A stretch of 64,000 bases of DNA from Salsipaludibacter sp963735045 (lineage in GTDB: Bacteria; Actinomycetota; Nitriliruptoria; Nitriliruptorales; Nitriliruptoraceae): the NCBI GenBank assembly GCA_963735045.1, contig CAVTIZ010000003.1, forward strand, positions 496,001 through 560,000. The letters run 5' to 3'. A program made the translations under genes and the position numbers. Positions 45,743 through 54,711 of this stretch are shown piece by piece; position 1 is the stretch's first letter, and every line of letters starts with the position of its first letter. The notes below the pieces were generated by a model. The model was not told where the DNA came from. It saw only the letters and a list, made by a program, of their open reading frames with translations, and ran no database searches.

Positions 45743-46099
45743 GTGGACGACGACACGATGCTGGTCGCCAAGGTGTTCCGCGGGTTTTCCGACCCAACCC
45801 GTCTGGCGATCCTGCGCCGACTCATGGACTCACCGGCACGGGTGACCGACCTGGTGGACCACCTCGGATGCTCACAGGCCAACGTGTCCGGGCACATGGC
45901 GTGCCTACGCGACTGTGGACTGGTCCACGCCCACCCGGAAGGCCGTGCCGTGCGCTACCGACTCACCGGCGACCACGTCGTGGCGGTCATCCGCTCCGCC
46001 GAAGCCCTGCTCGCCGAGCAGGGCACCCACATCGACCTGTGCCGCAACTACGACCCGGACGAGCACGTCCACGCATCGTCACCTGCGAAGCCCCCGTAG
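45743..46099 (+). CDS. ArsR/SmtB-family metal sensor, CmtR-like
   Basis: 118-residue winged-helix repressor. The recognition helix is LGCSQANVSGHMACLRDCGL, with Cys54 and Cys58 in the CLRDC pair and Cys100 in HIDLC near the end; this matches the three-cysteine Cd/Pb site described for mycobacterial CmtR (Cys57, Cys61, Cys102). The tail DEHVH may add ligands. Starts at GTG 45743 (or ATG 45758). Binding of Cd, Pb or a similar ion should release it from the operator at 45707 and induce the divergent exporter. Its stop codon lies inside a copy of the spacer motif. Confidence 0.88.
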   Translation: MDDDTMLVAKVFRGFSDPTRLAILRRLMDSPARVTDLVDHLGCSQANVSGHMACLRDCGLVHAHPEGRAVRYRLTGDHVVAVIRSAEALLAEQGTHIDLCRNYDPDEHVHASSPAKPP

Positions 46100-46122
46100 G
46101 AGATCCGCCGATCTCCACACTC
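46099..46122 (+). repeat. Dispersed spacer motif copy with perfect hairpin
   Basis: GGAGATC-CGCC-GATCTCC, seven-base arms and 4-nt loop, followed by ACACTC. The cleanest dyad among the copies. Confidence 0.7.
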
Positions 46123-46369
46123 ATAGCCAGGTTAGAAGGGGCGGCGTTTCCTGTGCGGGGTATCGGGTTGGGCACCGTGGGTGACGAGCCCCGGGTAGCG
46201 TCGGTGACGCTGACTGAAGGGTGGCTAGGGTTCCGCTGCTTGACGCAGGCCTGGTTCGAGCGCCACAGAACGTCGGGGTCCATCACTCCGGCTCGCACCT
46301 CATCGGATAGAAGCCTCGAGGGGAGAACGTCGGCACGGTCCGCCGTGCCGCCAACTCTTCGAGGATTCC

Positions 46370-47332
46370 ATGACCACCCCGCCCTCCACTGTGCCTGCCC
46401 ACCCAGCCACCCCGTACCTGCAAGCCTTGCTCGTCACCGTCTTGTGGTCGACCTCCTGGGTGCTCATCAAGGTCGGCTTGTCCGACGACCTTCCACCGCT
46501 GACCTTTGCCGGGCTGCGCTACACGCTCGCCGCCGCACTCTTGGTCGTCGCACTGGTCGTGTCGCCGCGGCGCCGGGCCGAGCTGGCCACGACCTCGACA
46601 TCCACCCGCCGGGCCATCGTCGCGCTCGGAGTGGTGATGTACGCCATCACTCAGGCCGCCCAGTTCATCGGTCTGAGCCTGCTTCCGGCCGCGACGCTGA
46701 GCCTGCTGCTGTCGTTCACCCCGGCGCTGGCAACGGTGGTGGCCGGGCCTGCACTAGGCGAGTCCGCCCGACCACGCCAGTGGGCCGGAATGGGCATGGC
46801 GGTCGTCGGAGCCGCGATCTACCTGACCGGCGACCTCGGCGTGTCGCCACTGGCCGGACTGATCGTCGGAGTCATCGCCCTGGCTGCCAACGCGACTGCG
46901 GCACTCCTGGGCCGACACGTCAACCGCATCGCCGGGCTATCACCGCTGACCGTGACCGCACCATCGATGGCCATCGGTGGCACGTTGACGCTGGCCACGG
47001 GTCTGGTGGTCGACGGGCTCCCGACGGTGTCGCGGTCCGGCTGGGCGATCATCGGATGGCTCGCGGTGGTCAACACCGCCTTCGCCTTCACGCTGTGGAA
47101 CCACACGCTGCGATCATTGACGGCGACGGAGTCCAGTGCGATCAACAACACCATGCTCGTCCAGATCGCCGTGCTCGCGGCATTGTTCCTCGACGAATCG
47201 CTCACCATCGCCCAATGGACCGCCCTGGCCGTAGTGTCGACGGGCATCTGGTTCACACGAAGCGGCAATCGGGACCCTCTTTCGGTAAAGGGGTCAAAGC
47301 CATCACAAGAGGGCAGCCGAGAAGCCCGATGA
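46370..47332 (+). CDS. EamA/DMT-superfamily exporter
   Basis: 320-residue permease with ten predicted transmembrane helices in two EamA repeats (first about 20-150, second about 165-300). Typical signs are LLVTVLWSTSWVLIKVG in helix 1, LLPAATLSLLLSFTP at the end of repeat 1 and NTAFAFTLWNHTLRSLTA with VQIAVLAALFLDESLT in repeat 2. Exports metabolites or drugs; substrate unknown. Starts at ATG 46370. Stand-alone gene. Confidence 0.88.
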   Translation: MTTPPSTVPAHPATPYLQALLVTVLWSTSWVLIKVGLSDDLPPLTFAGLRYTLAAALLVVALVVSPRRRAELATTSTSTRRAIVALGVVMYAITQAAQFIGLSLLPAATLSLLLSFTPALATVVAGPALGESARPRQWAGMGMAVVGAAIYLTGDLGVSPLAGLIVGVIALAANATAALLGRHVNRIAGLSPLTVTAPSMAIGGTLTLATGLVVDGLPTVSRSGWAIIGWLAVVNTAFAFTLWNHTLRSLTATESSAINNTMLVQIAVLAALFLDESLTIAQWTALAVVSTGIWFTRSGNRDPLSVKGSKPSQEGSREAR

Positions 47333-47406
47333 CGAGCACCGTCAGAACACCCCACATCGCGCACGCCAAGCTTCTAGCCCCAGACAGCTACCTCCGCAGG
47401 GTCACC

Positions 47407-47548
47407 AAGACCTCGGACAGCCGCCGATCTCGACACTCCCCGAAGCGCTTCCGCGGAAGCGGCAAGTCATCGGGGAGCCGCCGATTTCGACACCCTGGCA
47501 AGCGCTATCGCGGCATCGGCTTCCAGGGGAGATCCACAGATGCCGACA
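47407..47548 (+). repeat. Composite repeat site, right copy
   Basis: Bases 47407-47473 match 28250-28316 (65 of 67), direct orientation, with the same palindrome CGCTTCCGCGGAAGCG at 47446-47461. Motif copies start at 47415, 47472 and 47526, nearly the spacing of the left site. Most of the 336-base spacer 47333-47668 is this element. Confidence 0.8.
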
Positions 47549-47668
47549 GCTTGATCGACCTGCTCCAAAGCTGGCGAGTCGGGGGAGCGGAGCGTGCAGT
47601 GGTGAGTCCGGGTCATGTGTGCCTCGACGCCTCTAGGGTCACGTGCAGGGGTTGTGAGGGGATCAGGC

Positions 47669-48832
47669 ATGAGGGTTGAGCCCGAGTGGGCCGCGTCTCG
47701 AACGCGTCCGCCAAGTCGGGACGAGGTCGTTCGCGAGATCAGGAATGACCCCAACACCCTGGCGGCAGTCGTTGGTGCCGCCACTGGCCATCTCGCCGTG
47801 ACGCTCACGACGTGGCGTCTTCAGGAGATGGCGTCGGGGAACTTCGGCATTCCGACCACGGGTGGGATCTACCGCGTCCAGGGGCCCCTCGAAGGTCGGG
47901 ACTCGTGGTCGGTGGTGCTCAAGATCACCCGGTGCCCGACCGACACCGATGACCCGTGGGACGATCCAGCCTGGGGGGCCCACTGGCATCGAGAAGCAGC
48001 GGTGGCCAGGAACGGCCTGCTCCATCGTGTGGACGGGGTCGTCGCCCCGAGGTGCTTCGGCGTGGATGACCGGCGTGATGATGAGTCGTGGTTGTGGTTG
48101 GAGGACCTGGGCGCGATGCCGGACGGGTCGTGGTCGCCCGCCGACCGCTGTGTCGCGGCGCGAGCGCTTGCGCGCCTGCATGCATCCACCACGCAGGTTC
48201 CCGCCTGGCTGGACGGGGTCGGCTTCGTGCGTGGGACCGTCGACTTCACGCAGTCGATGGTGGACCAGATCCTCCGACGTGCACGGCGAGGTCCCGCCGA
48301 GTACGCCCCCCTGGACCCCGCGAGGGTCGAGCCTCGACTCGCGCGCCTGCTCACGGTCTACGACGACCCGGCCCCGTTGGTGGCGTTGACACAACAGGTG
48401 CCTCGGGCCTTGTGTCACAACGACTTCCAAACCGACAATCTCGTCCTCCGGACGGGACCGGACGACACGGCCGAGGTGGTCGCCTTCGACTGGGCGATCT
48501 GTGGTATGGGCCGGATCGGCAGGGACCTTGCCCAACTGCTCCACGACGTCCAGCCGGGAACCCACACGCGAGATGGACGCAGCGTCCGCGACGTCGTGTT
48601 GGCCGCCTACATCGACGAAGCACGAACGGCCGACGTCGTGATCGACCTTGCAACGCTTCGCCGCGCCACCGCGGCGTCGTCGATCCTCGTGGACCTGGGA
48701 CTCGGGTTCTGGATGCTCGACAATCAGATCCGCGACGCGGACAGCCCGGCCGACGTGGCAGACCTGGTTGCCGGCCACGCAGCCAACCTCTCCGCGGGAC
48801 ACCTGCCAGACCTCTTGCACGCCATCGGGTGA
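47669..48832 (+). CDS. Aminoglycoside phosphotransferase-like kinase
   Basis: 387 residues of the APH/choline-kinase fold. The catalytic loop is CHNDFQTDNLVL (HxDxxxxN) and the metal-binding Asp is in AFDWAICGMGRIGRDLAQLL. The N lobe has SWSVVLKITRC with the ATP-binding lysine. Such proteins phosphorylate small molecules, not always antibiotics; this one has no resistance-specific signature. The ATG at 47669 follows GAGGGGA. Confidence 0.85.
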   Translation: MRVEPEWAASRTRPPSRDEVVREIRNDPNTLAAVVGAATGHLAVTLTTWRLQEMASGNFGIPTTGGIYRVQGPLEGRDSWSVVLKITRCPTDTDDPWDDPAWGAHWHREAAVARNGLLHRVDGVVAPRCFGVDDRRDDESWLWLEDLGAMPDGSWSPADRCVAARALARLHASTTQVPAWLDGVGFVRGTVDFTQSMVDQILRRARRGPAEYAPLDPARVEPRLARLLTVYDDPAPLVALTQQVPRALCHNDFQTDNLVLRTGPDDTAEVVAFDWAICGMGRIGRDLAQLLHDVQPGTHTRDGRSVRDVVLAAYIDEARTADVVIDLATLRRATAASSILVDLGLGFWMLDNQIRDADSPADVADLVAGHAANLSAGHLPDLLHAIG

Positions 48833-49119
48833 CCGAGGAAGGCACTCCCTTCCGTGCCCTCTGCCACGGCCATCGGCGAGGTCCGACCGGACGTCCGGTA
48901 GCCCCCGGTATCGCCACTCGGGTGCAGGTCATCCCCGGGGCCCATCTTGGACGTGGCCAGCCTCGTGACGGTTTGGCGTTCGCAACGAACTGTCAGGCCC
49001 ACGGGACTGAAGTGGATCGGCGTCGTTGGGCGTCGGCGGCACGGCGTGCTTCGGCGGCGTGACGGTTAGGCTCGCGGCTTCGACCAGCGCAAACGGCGCG
49101 GCTGACCGCCGGGGCGGCC

Positions 49120-49884
49120 ATGACGGATCGGGCTTGGTACTACGTCCACCCTTCAATCGGGTGCCAACCGTTGCCCGCGGGCGAGACCCTGCCGCCCATG
49201 ATCGGCGAGGCCCACCTCCCCCATCCGTGGGTTGACCTGGACGACGACGAACAGGACGCCCAGGAGGTCGCGTTCTTCACCCGCTGCATCGAGCTGGCGG
49301 TCCAGCCCCATGGGAAGGGCTGGATCCGCGGCCGCGTGCAGTCGATCCACACCGGGTCACTCGAGCTGGACGATCCGCTGGATGCGCGACTCGACCTCCT
49401 GTTCGCCATCGCTGCACCGATCAGCCTGGAGATCCTGGCCGACGGCCGCCCGGTCGTGCGGATCGGGTGCGACTGGGCACAGGTAGCCGCGCTGCTGGGA
49501 CCGGCCGACGTGGAACAGCTGCCAGCCTGGACACCCTCGGCCCCACGGCTGAGCAGCGGACCGGCCCTGGCAGGCCACGACGCCGCCGTCGTCGACCGGC
49601 ACCGTCGGCGACACCACAAACGCGACCCGAACTGTCCGGCCTGTCCGGTCCAGGGCGATGCCGTGGTGTCCCCGACGCTGTTGGACAACCACTCCGACCC
49701 CTATGACCCGATACGAGTCGGCGACGAGGGCGTGGTCACAAGTCTGGACCGTGCCGCCGGTCTGCTCCCGCTGCGCATCTTCGACACCGATGAACTGATC
49801 GTCGAGTTCGGCTCTGGCCGCTGGGCCCAGTGCGGCCCGAACGACGTGCTGAAACTCGTCAGAGTCACCGACGGCCGCACGTGA
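49120..49884 (+). CDS. Hypothetical protein with zinc-like CPAC motif
   Basis: 254 residues, no family recognised. N-terminal acidic stretch (VDLDDDEQDAQE), a central beta-rich part (IRGRVQSIHTGSLELDD), a His/Arg-rich segment HRRRHHKRDPNCPACP that may bind a metal, and a C-terminal SH3-like region (IRVGDEGVVTSLDRAAG). Soluble, no signal. The next gene begins 69 bases later on the same strand and could be co-transcribed. Confidence 0.6.
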   Translation: MTDRAWYYVHPSIGCQPLPAGETLPPMIGEAHLPHPWVDLDDDEQDAQEVAFFTRCIELAVQPHGKGWIRGRVQSIHTGSLELDDPLDARLDLLFAIAAPISLEILADGRPVVRIGCDWAQVAALLGPADVEQLPAWTPSAPRLSSGPALAGHDAAVVDRHRRRHHKRDPNCPACPVQGDAVVSPTLLDNHSDPYDPIRVGDEGVVTSLDRAAGLLPLRIFDTDELIVEFGSGRWAQCGPNDVLKLVRVTDGRT

Positions 49885-49953
49885 CCGACCATCAACTCCC
49901 CGACGATGAGCGCCGACGCTGAGCCCGGACCCACCCCATGAAGGAGCACCGAG

Positions 49954-50217
49954 GTGTCAAGCCCCGCAGCATGCCTGGCATGCGGTCGCACCGACGTGCA
50001 CGCCCCCGGCTGCACCGAACTAGGGCGCCGTGTCCGAGTCGTGCTCCGCTGGGTGGCCGGCCTGGTCGTTGTCGGACTCGTCGTCGCTTCCCTGGCCGTC
50101 GGTCCGGCGTCACTGGCTCCCACCCTCATTGGCTTCATCGCAAGCCCGATGGGTGGAGGACTCGTCTTTGGCCTGGTGGCCGCGTGGTGGTGGGCCCGTC
50201 GACGAACCTCCAACTAG
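49954..50217 (+). CDS. Small membrane protein with N-terminal Cys motif
   Basis: 87 residues: CLACGRTDVHAPGC at the start (a zinc-knuckle arrangement), then two transmembrane helices (VLRWVAGLVVVGLVVASLAV and GGGLVFGLVAAWWWA) and a basic tail. GGAGCACCGAG precedes the GTG at 49954. Unknown function. Confidence 0.55.
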   Translation: MSSPAACLACGRTDVHAPGCTELGRRVRVVLRWVAGLVVVGLVVASLAVGPASLAPTLIGFIASPMGGGLVFGLVAAWWWARRRTSN

Positions 50218-50381
50218 ACCGCTGCAACGGGGCAAGGACACCAGCGCCGGGCCATCAGAGAAGTCCACCGAGGGTGTTGCAGCCACCTGTTGAATGCGCA
50301 ACCGCTATCGGTCTGTCGGATGCGCCTCTGACGCCAGTCGGACGCCGCTGGTCGGCGAGGATCTGTCCGGGCGTCAGATAC

Positions 50382-50864
50382 CTACTCGACGAGGAGGATC
50401 TCGTCACTCAACGTCCAGCCAAACGGTTGCGTCGCGTCCTCCTCGCCCAACCAGAATGAGACCAGGGCCCAGCGTTCGTCGTCGAGCGTGAACGACTCCT
50501 CCATGTCCACCGCGTGTTCCGGGGCCGAGACGACGATTTCGTGCGCACCGGGATCCAGGTGCAGATCGTAGGAGACCCACGTGTGTTGATCTTCGACGGC
50601 GAACATGTCGTCGATGATGGAGCCGCCGTCCAGTTCGACCACCAGATGCACCTCGGGAACCTCGAAGCTCTGGTTTGTGACGTTCAGGTGCAATGGCACG
50701 GTGTCAGGTCCGGGGGTGGTCGGGGGCGGTGTCGGCAGTGCCTGTGGCAAGGTGACCGTCGCCGAGCCATCGGGCGACGTTCTCGGGACAAGAGGCTCGG
50801 TCGTGCCGCCACAGCCAGCGAGGAGCACGCACACTGTCACCATCAGGATGTTCTGCTGTCGCAT
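50382..50864 (-). CDS. Predicted lipoprotein, unknown function
   Basis: 160 residues. MVTVCVLLAGC is a textbook signal with lipobox LLAGC, followed by a Pro/Thr-rich linker (to about 55) and an Ig-like or beta-sandwich domain (LHLNVTNQSFEVPEVHLVVE, DLHLDPGAHEIVV). Probably anchored on the outer face of the membrane. No family named. Confidence 0.7.
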   Translation of the reverse strand: MRQQNILMVTVCVLLAGCGGTTEPLVPRTSPDGSATVTLPQALPTPPPTTPGPDTVPLHLNVTNQSFEVPEVHLVVELDGGSIIDDMFAVEDQHTWVSYDLHLDPGAHEIVVSAPEHAVDMEESFTLDDERWALVSFWLGEEDATQPFGWTLSDEILLVE

Positions 50865-51213
50865 GGAGCCCCCCGAGTCCGCCGCCCCGGGGTATGACGC
50901 CGCCGCGGACGAAGGGGTTCCCCAACGTGAACATCACTGCGCCGCGGGCATGGACGTCGTCACGAGCAGCGGTCTGCGTCACCTGGAATCCCAGCCGCCC
51001 TCCAAGCGCCCGCCTTGTGAAGCGGAGCGATCTGAGATCCGCCGACCCAGGTACTCCGCCAGGGCGGCGAGCCGATCCCGGCTTCGAGGCGGAGTGGGTG
51101 TCCGATTGTCCTGGCTCGAGGCTTGGAAGCGGCGCCCAAGATGTGGCCAGGACGTCTGCGAGGGATCCATGGACAGGACGACAAGTCCGTGGTCGTGAAG
51201 TCCCGCTCCAACC
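50865..51213. other. Spacer
   Basis: 349 bases between convergent-looking neighbours; TGAGATCCGCCGACCCAGGT near 51033 is a weak spacer-motif relative. No gene supported. Confidence 0.4.
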
Positions 51214-52375
51214 TCAGCTGCTGCAGTCGGGGCCGGTGACGTCGCCGCGAGGCGCGTCCAGCACGGCGTCGAGTTCGCTGTCGCTGACCGCGTAGGCGGT
51301 GGCGTCGACGTCGGGGGCGATCGCGAAGGCGGTGGCCACGATCCGCCCTTCGGCGTCCGCCACGGGAGCCCCGGAGTCGCCTTGGAGGAGTGACGCGGCG
51401 AGGAACACGACGTCGCGTCTGGCGCGGCGACCGTCAGTGGTCCTCCCGACCGTGGACTGGACCTGGTCGATGCGACCGGGCGCGACTCGGACCTGGTCCT
51501 GACCTCCTGGGTGGCCGGCGATCACGAACTCGTCACCCTCACCGGGTGTTGCTCGCGCAAGTGGTGGCCGATCGAGGTCGTCCACAGCCAGCAACGCGAG
51601 GTCCCGCTCGTCGTCGCGGGCCACGACAGACGCCGTACGGGTGGCGCCGTCGTCGCGTCGGATGGACACCTCTCGTAGCTGCTCGACCACGTGGGCGTTG
51701 GTGACGACCAGCCCGGCGCCACGACCCAGCCGGACCCCTCGCCCAGGACAGGGCCACCGGCCGCCCCTCGACGTTGACCGTCGAGTGGGTCACGGTGGCA
51801 AGCACGCGCTGCGTGACCGGGAGTTGCGACGGCGGTGGCTCCAGTGCGGGGGCCGGCTGCAGCGGGGCCAGCACGTCGGGGAAGCGCACGCGCGACACGG
51901 CCTATGCCAAGGTGTCGACGACCGGGGGTGCCGGGGGCAGTGTGTCGGCGACGGTGGCCACGACTGTGGATTCTCGCACCTGTCGGGCAACCCCGCCGGG
52001 GACGTCGGCGGCAGCGGGCGCCACCAGCCACGTGAGCACGACCAACCCGCCCAGGCCGGCGAGCCCGCCGGCCAGGCGATCGGGACGGCCCAGGACGGTG
52101 TCGGCCACTGCGGTGCGCAGGCGTTGGCCGATGGCCCCACCGATCCTCGACCCGACCGAGACGGTGATGACAAGCACCGCCAACGCAAGCAGCGACCGCG
52201 TGCCTGCGCCCGGTGCCTCCACCCGTTCCAGTACGGCGGGCACGGCCAGGGTCGATGCCGCCAGTCCCACCAGCAGCCCGATCCAGGTTGACACGCGCGC
52301 GAGCAGGCCCAGCCGAAGGCCCGCGGACAGAGCGAACAATGCCAGGACCGCCAGCACGACGTCGAGGAGGTTCAT
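51214..52375 (-). pseudogene. MarP-like membrane serine protease with a stop and frame changes
   Basis: N-terminal CvpA-type domain with four hydrophobic helices (LLDVVLAVLALFALSAG onward, ATG at 52375), then an extracytoplasmic trypsin-like protease. His is in LVVTNAHVVEQ, Asp in RDLALLAVDD, Ser in LLQGDSGAPV, so the catalytic triad is complete at DNA level. An in-frame TAG at 51902-51904 splits DTLA from AVSRVRFPDVL, and two frame changes near 51740-51790 and 51690-51720 separate STVNVEG, GEGSGWVVAPG and the protease body. In mycobacteria MarP maintains acid resistance. About 386 residues if restored. Confidence 0.75.
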
Positions 52376-52521
52376 CAGCCGCGCGCGATCGATTCCTCGT
52401 TGGCCAGCGCCTCGACAGCCGTCGCTGCCGCGGTGAATGGCACCGTGGCCCGCTCGGCCTCGTCCACGCGGTGTGTGCAGGTGAAGGGCAACGACTCGTC
52501 GGGAGGCTTTGCATCCGCCAT
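52375..52521 (-). CDS. Possible small protein upstream of marP
   Basis: 48 codons, acidic-to-neutral, ending with the TGATG overlap on the protease start. GAGGACG lies before the ATG at 52521; the frame is open to 52602. Contains CTHRVDEAERATVPF. Support is mainly the overlap. Confidence 0.35.
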   Translation of the reverse strand: MADAKPPDESLPFTCTHRVDEAERATVPFTAAATAVEALANEESIARG

Positions 52522-52834
52522 GTGCTCGTCCTCGGGTCGGCCAACGCGACGGTATCGAGCCACCACCCCGCCACCGGGCGCCGTCACACCCGCGTCGCCC
52601 ACCCTTGTGTGCGCACGTGTTGCCGTGTGGGAAGGATGCGCACGCGACGCGCCATCGACATCGCGGAGTCGGCGCCCCTGCGACAGCCCAAATCACCTGA
52701 GGCGTGCCTCCTACGGTGCATCCTTCGAGATCCGTACGCTCTCACCCCTCCCGATGACCCGCCCGACTCTGCAACCCACGACCTGGCCGAGCGGCCATCG
52801 CCGCAGCCCTGGTGTGCAGCCTCGTCGTCGTGCA

Positions 52835-53179
52835 TCAGTCCTCGGCGGGCTCGAGTTCGTCGACCTCGACCTCGCCGACCGGTTCTGAACCCGTGGACAG
52901 GTTGCCGTCCTCGTCCAGGGTGAGCGGGGACTCGTTCTGCAGCACCGCCAGGAACGGTGCAAGCAGGCCGAGGGGACGACTGACCGACAGGAATCCGCCG
53001 CGGTTGATGAACGCCCCCGGCTCGAGCCCGGGCGCGAAGTTGATCCGTGCGATGCGGCTCCCCCCGAGCTCGTTCGGCGTGGTGTCGCTTTCGAGTTCGA
53101 CGACGGCGGACTCCCCGTCGAAGCGGACGTCGTAGGACGTGACGTTGTACACGGTGCTCTCCTCGCGCGATCCATCCAC
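52835..53179 (-). CDS. Hypothetical acidic protein
   Basis: 114 residues, soluble. Alternating strands (YDVRFDGESAVVELESD) and a C-terminal run of Glu and Asp (GEVEVDELEPAED). No family or motif recognised. Monocistronic. Confidence 0.55.
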   Translation of the reverse strand: MDGSREESTVYNVTSYDVRFDGESAVVELESDTTPNELGGSRIARINFAPGLEPGAFINRGGFLSVSRPLGLLAPFLAVLQNESPLTLDEDGNLSTGSEPVGEVEVDELEPAED

Positions 53180-53320
53180 CGTAGTTGGATGCCGCCCTGT
53201 CGCGGCCTGCGATCAGGAGTGCCAGACGGGCTCTGCGCGTCGCACCGGTTCGTCGTGGAGCGATCGGGGTCCCTCCGGTGGACCCGTGGGCCAGCGGCCG
53301 GCGGCCCAGGGGTGCGCCGG

Positions 53321-54550
53321 TTACGGCCAGTCGCCGGTGAGATAGGTCTCGATGGTGCGGGCGGTGAACTGGTAGCCGGTTCGGGTTCGTCTGATCAGGC
53401 CGCGGACGTCTTCGAGCCGGCGGGCGGCCGAGCCGATGCGGGTGCTGCTGTCGTAGCCCATCTGCTGGGCGATCAGCTTGGCGGTGCGGTCGCCAGCAGG
53501 GAGTTGGGCCATGGCGTCGAGCACGGCCCGTTCACGGTCGGGGACGCGGTCCAGCATCCGCGACACGTGTCGGCGTGCCTCGCCAGCGGCGGCCGTCCAT
53601 CCTCGGTCGACCTCGTCGAGGGTGATGATCTCGCCGGTGCCGGCTTCCCAGGCCCGCTGGCCCGCGAGCTGGAGCAGGAACGGATCGCCCAGGACGAGCT
53701 CGACCAGCCGGTCCAGAGCGGCCGCCTCGGCCACGACCCGGGCGGGACCGTCGGGCCCGGCCGTCGGCCAGCCGTCCCGCGCGAACGGCGCCAGCGCATG
53801 AAGCACGTCGGCGTCGGCGACCGGGCCGAGGTGCAGTGGTGCGAACCTGCGCCCGAACGTTGCGCCGGCCTCGGCGGTGGCCAGGTCGTGGAACTCGGGC
53901 AGGGCGGTGAGGTAGACCGCCAGCGGCAGTGCGACCTCGTGCGGGGTCCCAACGGCATCGGTGACCCGGCGCGTGGCGGCCAGCGCGTCGCCGAGGGCGA
54001 CCAGCAGTTGGGACAGCACGGCCGGGTCGCTGTTTTGCGCCTCGTCGATTCGAACCAGCACGGCCCGATCATCGCTCGCGGCGAGTTCGGCCAAACCCAC
54101 CAGGGTGTGGAACACCGCCCGGTGCAACGGTGCCGCGTCCGGGGCGTCGACGGTCACCGACACGCCGGCGGCGCGGACCTCCCGCAGCCGCCGCAACCAG
54201 ACACCGAGGCGCTGCTCGGTGCCCAGGCCCGCGTCGTCGGCGGCCTCGGCGATGGCTTCGGCCAACAGCACCAGGCCGGACACGCCGCGGGGGATCCGCA
54301 CCGCCGGCACCACGACGTGGCCGGCCTCGCGGGCGTCGCCGGCGATCCGGGCGGTCAGGGCGGACTTGCCGATGCCAGCCTCACCCAGCACAGTGCGGCC
54401 ACGTTCGTCCATCCCGGCCAGCCGGCGGGGCAACAGCCGATCAGTCCAGTCCGACAACTCCGCAACCCGTCCCGCCCAGATAGCGGGGACCGTGTCCGCG
54501 CCGGGCGAGAACGGGCAGTTCACCGGGGTCCGCACCACCATCGCTGCCAC
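53321..54550 (-). CDS. AAA/STAND-type ATPase with C-terminal winged helix
   Basis: 409 residues. Walker A is GEAGIGKSALTA (near residue 57), Walker B AVLVRIDEAQN, and sensor-like FHDLATAEA follows; the fold resembles Orc1/Cdc6-like or MalT-type AAA ATPases. The last 80 residues (RERAVLDAMAQLPAGDRTA then GYQFTARTIETYL) form a winged helix, so DNA binding is likely. Could be a regulator or a replication/defence ATPase. A perfect palindrome lies 14 bases before the GTG start, suggesting autoregulation. Start may also be ATG 54541. Confidence 0.75.
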   Translation of the reverse strand: MAAMVVRTPVNCPFSPGADTVPAIWAGRVAELSDWTDRLLPRRLAGMDERGRTVLGEAGIGKSALTARIAGDAREAGHVVVPAVRIPRGVSGLVLLAEAIAEAADDAGLGTEQRLGVWLRRLREVRAAGVSVTVDAPDAAPLHRAVFHTLVGLAELAASDDRAVLVRIDEAQNSDPAVLSQLLVALGDALAATRRVTDAVGTPHEVALPLAVYLTALPEFHDLATAEAGATFGRRFAPLHLGPVADADVLHALAPFARDGWPTAGPDGPARVVAEAAALDRLVELVLGDPFLLQLAGQRAWEAGTGEIITLDEVDRGWTAAAGEARRHVSRMLDRVPDRERAVLDAMAQLPAGDRTAKLIAQQMGYDSSTRIGSAARRLEDVRGLIRRTRTGYQFTARTIETYLTGDWP

Positions 54551-54563
54551 TCTCCTCGCCCTT

Positions 54564-54576
54564 GGTAAAGTTTACC
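54564..54576. promoter_or_regulatory. Palindromic operator before the AAA ATPase gene
   Basis: GGTAAAGTTTACC is a perfect 13-bp palindrome in GC-rich DNA, immediately upstream of the ribosome site of the ATPase gene. Confidence 0.6.
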
Positions 54577-54653
54577 GGGGAGCATTGGGAGATGGTGGGA
54601 AGTGACGGATCCCACGGCGCGGTGCCATCGCCGGGGGGGTCACAGGACTTGTC

Positions 54654-54695
54654 GGCCAACGCTCCCCCGGACTCTGGGTCCGGGGGAGCGTGGCC
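54654..54695. terminator. Strong hairpin after the amidase gene
   Basis: ACGCTCCCCCGGAC (54659-54672) pairs with GTCCGGGGGAGCGT (54678-54691) over a 5-nt loop, extended by GGCC/GGCC outside one bulge. Ends the amidase transcript and perhaps shields the ATPase promoter. Confidence 0.75.
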
Positions 54696-54711
54696 TGTTG
54701 GTCGGCCTGGG

